Shown: piece after piece, positions 7,088 to 12,297 of the stretch
Layout of the letters: every line of letters begins with the position of its first letter
How positions within the stretch are numbered: position 1 is the first letter of the stretch
NCBI GenBank assembly: GCA_964415865.1
Contig: CAYQBY010000038.1
Coordinates: 1 to 12,297 of the forward strand
DNA length: 12,297 nucleotides
Direction: 5' to 3'
Source of the DNA: Thiopontia sp964415865
GTDB lineage: Bacteria; Pseudomonadota; Gammaproteobacteria; GCF-002020875
Program-made: the position numbers and the translations under genes
Notes under the pieces: model-generated
Told to the model about the DNA's origin: nothing
What the model saw: only the letters and a program-made list of their open reading frames with translations
Database searches by the model: none

Positions 7088-8173
7088 ATGATTAACACGC
7101 TATCTACAATGCTCGAACACCAACACTGGATTTTTCAGGTATTCGCTGTTGTTCTGGCCGCATTGACCATTGATCTGGTTCAGAGAATCACCTTGACTCG
7201 TCTTCAGGGGCGTGCGGAAAACAGGACCAGAAATCTGTGGGATGACGCTATCCTGCGGGCCCTTAGAAGACCATTAAGTCTACTGATCTGGATTACGGGA
7301 ATTGCCTTCAGTGCAAAAATTGCACAGCATGAGGCTCCTGCCGTTATCTTTGAGGCAATTGACCCTCTGCGTGATATTGGGGTAATCAGTGCACTGACAT
7401 GGTTCCTTATTCGCCTCTCCAGGGAGGGGCAAAAGGCTTATGTAGAGGGGCAAAAGCGTGACGGGGGGACTGTAGATGAAACCATGGTTGACTCCATCAA
7501 CCGTCTGCTCCGAAGCTCCATTCTTATTACTGCTGCACTTGTTATGCTACAGACACTTGGATACAGCATCTCTGGCGTACTAGCTTTTGGTGGTTTGAGT
7601 GGTGTGGTGGTCGGTTTTGCTGCCAAGGATCTACTGGCAAATCTGTTTGGTGGTCTGATGATCCATCTGGATCGCCCTTTTGCAATTGGGGACTGGATCC
7701 GCTCTCCCGACCAGAACATAGAGGGGACTGTTGAGCAGATAGGATGGCGCCTCACCAAAGTTAGAACCTTTGACAAGCGCCCTCTCTACATTCCGAACGC
7801 AACCTTCTCCAATATCAGTGTTGAGAACCCTCAACGGATGTCACATCGCAGAATCAAGGAGACTATCGGGATCAGATACGATGATTCAGCAAAAATGGCT
7901 GCCATTATTCAGAAGGTCAAAGCCATGCTGAAACAGCATCCAGAGATCGATTCAACCCAGACTCTTATCGTAAACTTCAACAGTTTCGCCCCCTCATCAC
8001 TCGACTTCTTTATCTATACCTTCACCAAAACCACCAACTGGGTGCGTTACCATGAGGTTAAGCAGGATGTACTGTTGCAGATTGTTGAGATTATAGAGGG
8101 CGAGGGTGCTGAGATTGCATTTCCCACCTCAACTCTTCATGTTCCAGATCCGGTTACTCTGACAGAAAAATAA
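7088..8173 (+). CDS. Mechanosensitive ion channel, MscS family
   Basis: This 361-residue inner-membrane protein belongs to the MscS family of channels, which release solutes when membrane tension rises. Hydrophobic segments lie at about residues 14–35, 62–80, 93–113 and 142–162. The pore-lining helix with its Gly/Ala-rich face follows (about 163–195, FGGLSGVVVGFAAKDLLANLFGG), then the beta domain with DRPFAIGDWI and NISVENPQRM and a C-terminal alpha/beta vestibule. Five membrane helices make it more like the medium-sized YnaI or MscMJ type than the three-helix MscS. It has no large periplasmic domain. No ribosome site is seen at a normal distance from the ATG; an AAGG lies about 15 bases away. 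Its TAA stop overlaps the hrpA ATG (TAATG), so the two genes are probably co-transcribed and coupled. Confidence 0.9.
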   Translation: MINTLSTMLEHQHWIFQVFAVVLAALTIDLVQRITLTRLQGRAENRTRNLWDDAILRALRRPLSLLIWITGIAFSAKIAQHEAPAVIFEAIDPLRDIGVISALTWFLIRLSREGQKAYVEGQKRDGGTVDETMVDSINRLLRSSILITAALVMLQTLGYSISGVLAFGGLSGVVVGFAAKDLLANLFGGLMIHLDRPFAIGDWIRSPDQNIEGTVEQIGWRLTKVRTFDKRPLYIPNATFSNISVENPQRMSHRRIKETIGIRYDDSAKMAAIIQKVKAMLKQHPEIDSTQTLIVNFNSFAPSSLDFFIYTFTKTTNWVRYHEVKQDVLLQIVEIIEGEGAEIAFPTSTLHVPDPVTLTEK

Positions 8174-11100
8174 TGGCATCCACCCCAATGGAGCCAATCC
8201 ATTTTGACCCCTCTCTGCCTATAAATCAGCGGCGAGAGGAGATCTCCCAGGCCATCAGCAAACATCAGGTGCTCATCCTCTGCGGAGAGACTGGATCTGG
8301 TAAAACCACGCAATTACCTAAAATCTGTCTCTCCATTGGACGGGGGGAGAGACAGCGAATCGGACATACTCAGCCACGACGCATTGCCGCCCGTGCAGTG
8401 GCAAACCGTATTGCTGAGGAGTTAAAGAGCAGTATTGGTGGCGTTGTTGGTTTCAAGATCAGATTCAGCGACCACAGCAGCAAGAGTAGCCGAATAAAAT
8501 TGATGACTGATGGCATTCTACTTGCCGAGATTCAATCCGATCCTCTACTCAAGCAGTACGATACCCTGATTATCGATGAGGCACATGAGCGCAGCCTCAA
8601 CATTGATTTCCTGTTGGGCTATCTAAAACAGCTCCTGCCAAAACGACCTGATCTCAAGCTGATCATAACCTCTGCCACCATAGACCCTCAGCGCTTCTCA
8701 AGGCATTTCTCTGACGCTCCGGTTCTGGAGGTCTCTGGCCGCACCTACCCGGTTGAGGTGCGTTATCACCCTCTGGATGATGACAGCGATGAAAATGAGA
8801 AAAAAAACGGTCGTGACAGAAGTAACCGTCAAAACAGCTCTATCCTTGAGGCAATCCACGAGCTCTCCAGAGAGGGGCCTGGGGACATACTTATTTTCTT
8901 CAGCGGAGAACGGGAGATAAGGGAGGCTGGTGATTTTTTGCGGCGCTCCAAACTCCCCCAAACAGAGATTCTTCCACTATTCTCCAGACTATCTGCCAAG
9001 GAGCAAAACCGTATCTTCAGAGCGCACTCTGGGCGTCGAATTATTCTCTCCACCAATGTTGCTGAGACCTCGTTGACTGTTCCTGGTATCCGTTATGTGG
9101 TCGATACAGGCACCGCCAGAATAAGTCGATACAGCCATCGTAGTGGTATTCAGCGGCTCCCTATTGAAAAGATATCACAAGCAGCAGCTGATCAACGCAA
9201 GGGGCGCTGTGGGCGTGTCAGTGATGGAATCTGTATCCGACTCTACGGTGAAGATGATTTTGAAGCACGTCCACTTTTTACCGATGCCGAGATCTTGCGC
9301 ACCCACCTTGCTCCAGTCATTCTGCAGATGGCAGCTTTGCGACTCGGTACACCGGATCAATTTCCATTTATTGATCCTCCTGATCTTCGACTTATTCGTG
9401 ATGGATACAGATCCCTGCATGAACTGGGGGCTGTACATAAGAACAATCAAATAACCAATCTAGGAAAAAAGATCGCCCGCTTCCCGGTTGATCCACAGAT
9501 TGCAAGAATGTTACTTGCAGCCGATCGTGAGAGTAGCCTGAAAGAGATTCTGATCATAGCTGCTGCCCTTACAATTCAGGATCCGCGTGAGCGCCCACTT
9601 GATGCGCAGCAGGCAGCAGATGAAAGACATGAGCCGTTCCAGGACGAGAAGTCAGACTTTCTCTTTTTTATTAATCTCTGGGAGTTCTTCCAGCAACAGC
9701 GCAACTCTCTCTCCAACAATCAACTCAGAAAATTGTGTAAAACCAACTTTCTCTCATGGATGAGAATGCGGGAGTGGAGAGAGATACATGCTCAACTACG
9801 ACAGATCTCTCTTGAAATGGGCCTAACTGAAAATACCCATCCAGCCGACTACGGGATGGTGCATCGTGCCCTGTTAACCGGGCTTTTGAGCCACATTGCA
9901 ATGGGTGGTGACAAACATCTCTACAGTGGACCCCGCGGGATTCAGATGCACATCTGGCCTGGATCAAGCCAATTCAAGAGCCGTCTTAAATGGCTGGTGG
10001 CTGCAGAAAAGGTTGAGACCTCACAACTTTATGCCCGTACCGTTGCACGCATTGAGCCTGAGTGGATTGAACAAATTGGCAAACACATTCTGAAGAGAAG
10101 TTATGCCGAGCCTCACTGGGAGAAAAAACGGGGCCAGGTGGCGGCATTTGAAACAGTAACCATATATGGTCTCCCCATTGTTGCACATCGCAAAACCAAC
10201 TACGGCCCCATTGAGCCAGATGAGTGCAGAAAGATCTTTATTCGCTCCGCACTTGTTGCAGGTGAACTAAATACCCGTGGCAGCTTTCTCAAGAAAAACC
10301 TTGGACTAATTAACGAAGTCGAATCACTGGAGGCTAAATCACGCCGCCGGGATATTCTGGTTGATGAAGAGGTACTTTATCAATTCTATGACGAGAGAAT
10401 ACCGGCAAGGGTGCACAGTACCCCTACATTTGAGAAGTGGCGCAAAGAGGCTGAAAAGGGAGATCCAAACCTTTTACATCTGAGTCAAGAGAACCTGATG
10501 CAACACGAGGCAGAATCAGCCAGTGATGTAGAACAATTTCCCGACCACTTAACTATCGGTCGTACCAAACTTCCACTCTCCTACCATTTCGAGCCAGAGA
10601 GCCCGGAAGATGGTGTTACTTTGACTATTCCAACTGAACTGGTCAAACAACTTAATCCTGAACAGTTTGAGTGGCTGGTGCCGGGGCTACTAAGGGAGAG
10701 AGTCATCGCCATGATTAGGGCTCTGCCAAAATCATGGCGCAGAAATTTTGTGCCGGCGCCAGATTTTGCTGATGCCGTAATGCCATCACTCTCTCCAGCA
10801 GAGGGGGCACTGGGGAGACAACTCTCATCCAGATTGAGAAAAATTACCGGGGTGACTCTGCCAGAAGATATCTGGAAGGAGATAACACTTCCAGACCATC
10901 TAAGAATGCGCTTCCAGATTATTCAAGCTGATGGCTCAATCTATGGAACAGGACGCACCCTGAGCCAAGTTAAAAATGGAGGCAGTGAAAAAAGCAGCGC
11001 CCTCAAACCAGACAAGATAACAGTAACCGCTGATCAACCCTCCATCCAACCACATCCACTTGAACGTAACCGAATAGAGAGATGGGATTTTGGCAGGCTC

Positions 11101-11937
11101 CCAAGATCTGTTGAGGTAGAGCGTCATGGAATCATTATGACTCTCTACCCAGCTCTGGTGGCCGACAGCAGGCGGATATCACTAAAGCTGCTGGAAACAG
11201 AAGAGCTGGCATATACAGAAAATATCAACGGAGTCTCTCTGCTATTTATGTTGCAGCAGCGCTCTATTCTGAACAAGATAATCAAAAACAAGATCGATCA
11301 ACAGCAACTCTGTCTTCACTATCTTGCTCTTGGAGAGTGTAAGTCCATACTTTATGAGTTACAGCTGATAACTATACGACAGGCTTTATTCGCTGATAAC
11401 GATACAATTCCAACAGAAAGTGACATATTCACTCAGCGGTCTCAACAAGCTATTCAATTAGTGCCCACAATACTGGAAGAGAGTGTCGCGCTTGTTAAGG
11501 ATATTCTGAAGAGACATCATGACTTGATGCGTAAACTCAAAGGCAACATCCCTCCTGCACACCTTATGACCTACTCCAGGATAAAATCACATATCGAAAA
11601 ACTGGTCTATCCAGGTTTTTTATCTGTCACTCCAAGAGAGTGGCTTCAGCATATTCCCCGTTATCTTGAGGCCTCAAAAAGAAGATTGGAAAAATTAGAG
11701 CATAACCCACAACGTGACAGAAAATGGGAGCAATCAATTGCCCCGCTATGTGATCCGTTTGAGAAGCAGTTGATCCAGTGGGGATCACTCCCATCACAAA
11801 CCAACGAAACCAGCCCTCAACATAGCGAATATCGCTGGCTGCTTGAGGAGTACAGGGTATCTATATTTGCCCAGGAGCTGGGCACAAAAAAACCGGTCTC
11901 TGCAGACCGGCTCAAAAAAATCTGGCAGACACTATAA
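8173..11937 (+). CDS. hrpA: ATP-dependent RNA helicase HrpA (DEAH box)
   Basis: HrpA is a DEAH/RHA helicase; in E. coli it is implicated in mRNA processing and in rescue of stalled or collided ribosomes. The 1254 residues carry Walker A GETGSGKT (38–45), DEAH (135–138), SAT (167–169) and motif VI QRKGRCGR (341–348). These are followed by the winged-helix and helicase-associated regions and the long C-terminal region (DUF3418) peculiar to HrpA. It starts almost directly at the helicase core. The ~70–80 residues that precede the core in E. coli HrpA are absent, and the same frame upstream, inside mscS, does not resemble them. The start is the ATG at 8173, fused to the mscS stop; an ATG five codons later is possible. 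The last codons contain a terminator for the opposing gene. Confidence 0.97.
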   Translation: MASTPMEPIHFDPSLPINQRREEISQAISKHQVLILCGETGSGKTTQLPKICLSIGRGERQRIGHTQPRRIAARAVANRIAEELKSSIGGVVGFKIRFSDHSSKSSRIKLMTDGILLAEIQSDPLLKQYDTLIIDEAHERSLNIDFLLGYLKQLLPKRPDLKLIITSATIDPQRFSRHFSDAPVLEVSGRTYPVEVRYHPLDDDSDENEKKNGRDRSNRQNSSILEAIHELSREGPGDILIFFSGEREIREAGDFLRRSKLPQTEILPLFSRLSAKEQNRIFRAHSGRRIILSTNVAETSLTVPGIRYVVDTGTARISRYSHRSGIQRLPIEKISQAAADQRKGRCGRVSDGICIRLYGEDDFEARPLFTDAEILRTHLAPVILQMAALRLGTPDQFPFIDPPDLRLIRDGYRSLHELGAVHKNNQITNLGKKIARFPVDPQIARMLLAADRESSLKEILIIAAALTIQDPRERPLDAQQAADERHEPFQDEKSDFLFFINLWEFFQQQRNSLSNNQLRKLCKTNFLSWMRMREWREIHAQLRQISLEMGLTENTHPADYGMVHRALLTGLLSHIAMGGDKHLYSGPRGIQMHIWPGSSQFKSRLKWLVAAEKVETSQLYARTVARIEPEWIEQIGKHILKRSYAEPHWEKKRGQVAAFETVTIYGLPIVAHRKTNYGPIEPDECRKIFIRSALVAGELNTRGSFLKKNLGLINEVESLEAKSRRRDILVDEEVLYQFYDERIPARVHSTPTFEKWRKEAEKGDPNLLHLSQENLMQHEAESASDVEQFPDHLTIGRTKLPLSYHFEPESPEDGVTLTIPTELVKQLNPEQFEWLVPGLLRERVIAMIRALPKSWRRNFVPAPDFADAVMPSLSPAEGALGRQLSSRLRKITGVTLPEDIWKEITLPDHLRMRFQIIQADGSIYGTGRTLSQVKNGGSEKSSALKPDKITVTADQPSIQPHPLERNRIERWDFGRLPRSVEVERHGIIMTLYPALVADSRRISLKLLETEELAYTENINGVSLLFMLQQRSILNKIIKNKIDQQQLCLHYLALGECKSILYELQLITIRQALFADNDTIPTESDIFTQRSQQAIQLVPTILEESVALVKDILKRHHDLMRKLKGNIPPAHLMTYSRIKSHIEKLVYPGFLSVTPREWLQHIPRYLEASKRRLEKLEHNPQRDRKWEQSIAPLCDPFEKQLIQWGSLPSQTNETSPQHSEYRWLLEEYRVSIFAQELGTKKPVSADRLKKIWQTL
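11886..11910 (-). terminator. Rho-independent terminator of the small minus-strand gene, inside hrpA
   Basis: A perfect 7-bp GC-rich stem (CCGGTCT at 11893–11899 with AGACCGG at 11904–11910) has a 4-base loop. Read on the minus strand it is followed at once by seven T (11892–11886). It lies about 30 bases past the stop codon of the convergent small gene, the right place to end its mRNA, yet it is entirely within the hrpA coding sequence (codons for KKPVSADRL). On the plus strand it is followed by A, not T, so it should not stop hrpA transcription. Confidence 0.8.
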
Positions 11938-11938
11938 C

Positions 11939-12157
11939 TTAGTCATCACCCCAGGGGATTGGTTCACGCTCTGTGGTTAAGAGCTTTGCCCCTGCATGCT
12001 CATTAGGAGCATGAATCATCTTGACCTGATAATTATCAGCAACCACAAGCTCTTTTCTCAATGCACGGGCACGATCACGAGCATCACGATACTTCTGGTG
12101 ATCCTCAATTACCTCAACCTCACGACTGGGAAATACCTTAAATAAAAAATAGGGCAT
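11939..12157 (-). CDS. Small conserved-looking protein of unknown function
   Basis: This is a 72-residue soluble, charged protein beginning MPYFLFKVFPSREVEVIED and ending EREPIPWGDD. I do not recognise a named domain. It resembles small uncharacterised proteins I recall from gammaproteobacteria, with an MPYF.FK.FP start and a central ARDRARALRKEL helix, but I cannot confirm this here. There is no signal peptide, membrane segment or cysteine. The start is the ATG at 12157, 7 bases after AAGG (12168–12165); a TTG one codon upstream is less likely. Its stop codon is one base from the hrpA stop on the other strand, and a strong terminator for it lies inside hrpA. The ribosome site, terminator and compact spacing all argue that it is a real gene. 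Confidence 0.8.
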   Translation of the reverse strand: MPYFLFKVFPSREVEVIEDHQKYRDARDRARALRKELVVADNYQVKMIHAPNEHAGAKLLTTEREPIPWGDD

Positions 12158-12164
12158 CAAAAAA

Positions 12165-12168
12165 CCTT
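12165..12168 (-). promoter_or_regulatory. Ribosome binding site of the small unknown gene
   Basis: AAGG on the minus strand lies 7 bases before the ATG at 12157. It favours this ATG over the adjacent TTG as start. Confidence 0.5.
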
Positions 12169-12180
12169 AACGATATAGAA

Positions 12181-12211
12181 CCCACACCATCACCTGATGT
12201 GATGATGTGGG
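12181..12211 (-). terminator. Stable hairpin between the lysine-rich gene and the small unknown gene
   Basis: A 13-bp stem (12181–12193 with 12199–12211) closes a 5-base loop. The single non-Watson-Crick position is C·A on the plus strand but a G·U wobble in minus-strand RNA, so the structure is best formed in the minus transcript. It sits 28 bases after the stop of the lysine-rich gene. The following bases (TTCTAT) are only a poor U-tract, so it could be a weak terminator or a 3'-end stabilising or attenuating hairpin. Confidence 0.5.
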
Positions 12212-12231
12212 TATGTGGCAATGACAACTAC

Positions 12232-12256
12232 CGAAACGTTACCGTTTCGTTTTTTT
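12232..12256 (+). terminator. Plus-strand terminator-like hairpin overlapping the end of the lysine-rich gene
   Basis: CGAAACG (12232–12238), a 4-base loop and CGTTTCG (12243–12249) form a perfect 7-bp stem followed by seven T on the plus strand. It would end transcripts reading through from hrpA, whose stop is about 295 bases upstream. The same bases encode the last Lys and Arg codons and the stop of the minus-strand gene, so the T-run may simply be the complement of AAA codons. Confidence 0.5.
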
Positions 12257-12297
12257 CTTCGCTGCTTTTTTCTTCTTAGGGGCCGCCTTCTTCTTGG
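12239..12297 (-). CDS. C-terminal end of a lysine-rich protein (cut by window edge)
   Basis: Only the last 18 full codons and the stop are present. They encode KKKAAPKKKKAAKKKTKR, a strongly basic Lys/Ala/Pro tail. Such tails occur on histone H1-like proteins and on nucleic-acid-binding enzymes such as some topoisomerases and RNases in gammaproteobacteria. The tail implies nucleic-acid binding but does not identify the protein. The TAA stop is at 12241–12239. The frame is supported by the regular Lys/Ala pattern running to the window edge. A stable hairpin follows the stop on the same strand. Confidence 0.6.
   Translation of the reverse strand, partial: KKKAAPKKKKAAKKKTKR

Noticed and set aside
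1..12297. Mobile element, CRISPR array, toxin–antitoxin, defence or prophage system
   Set aside because: No transposase, integrase, repeat array, tRNA-linked attachment site or defence domain was seen on either strand. All long frames are core housekeeping genes.

Overview
This window looks like ordinary chromosomal housekeeping DNA from a gammaproteobacterium of moderate GC content. The evidence is the gene order miaB–phoH(ybeZ)–ybeY–corC–lnt, a GlnK–AmtB pair, and close protein similarity (judged from memory of the E. coli proteins) for MiaB, YbeY, AmtB, GlnK and HrpA. I cannot assign a genus. I see no mobile element, phage gene, CRISPR array, tRNA or rRNA, and no obvious novel multi-gene system. 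The points of interest are regulatory and architectural.

Layout: from the left edge to about 6.8 kb all genes are on the minus strand. Read in their own direction they are glnK (6815→6477), amtB (6437→5151), a strong intrinsic terminator (5132→5095), then a tight block miaB (5081→3747), phoH-like (3747→2752), ybeY (2759→2298), corC (2249→1386) and lnt (1438→beyond the left edge, cut). From 7088 the plus strand carries mscS (7088→8173) and hrpA (8173→11937), joined by a TAATG stop/start overlap. Convergent with hrpA, one base away, is a small conserved-looking minus-strand gene of unknown function (12157→11939). The right edge holds the last 18 codons of a lysine-rich minus-strand gene.

How the genes work together: glnK–amtB is an ammonium-uptake module. 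AmtB is the channel and GlnK the PII protein that plugs it when nitrogen is sufficient. The 272-bp divergent gap before glnK holds a full match to the sigma-54 promoter consensus, with NtrC-like half-sites about 90–130 bp upstream, so classical nitrogen-starvation control is likely. The miaB–lnt block combines tRNA modification (MiaB), rRNA maturation and ribosome quality control (YbeY, with the PhoH-like ATPase), a CBS-domain protein (CorC) and lipoprotein maturation (Lnt). The mscS–hrpA pair joins a mechanosensitive channel with a DEAH RNA helicase.

At the right end two terminators lie inside or across coding sequence of the opposite strand. The terminator of the small unknown gene is embedded in the last codons of hrpA. 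A plus-strand terminator-like hairpin overlaps the stop codon of the lysine-rich gene. There is no gene-free stretch longer than 300 bases.
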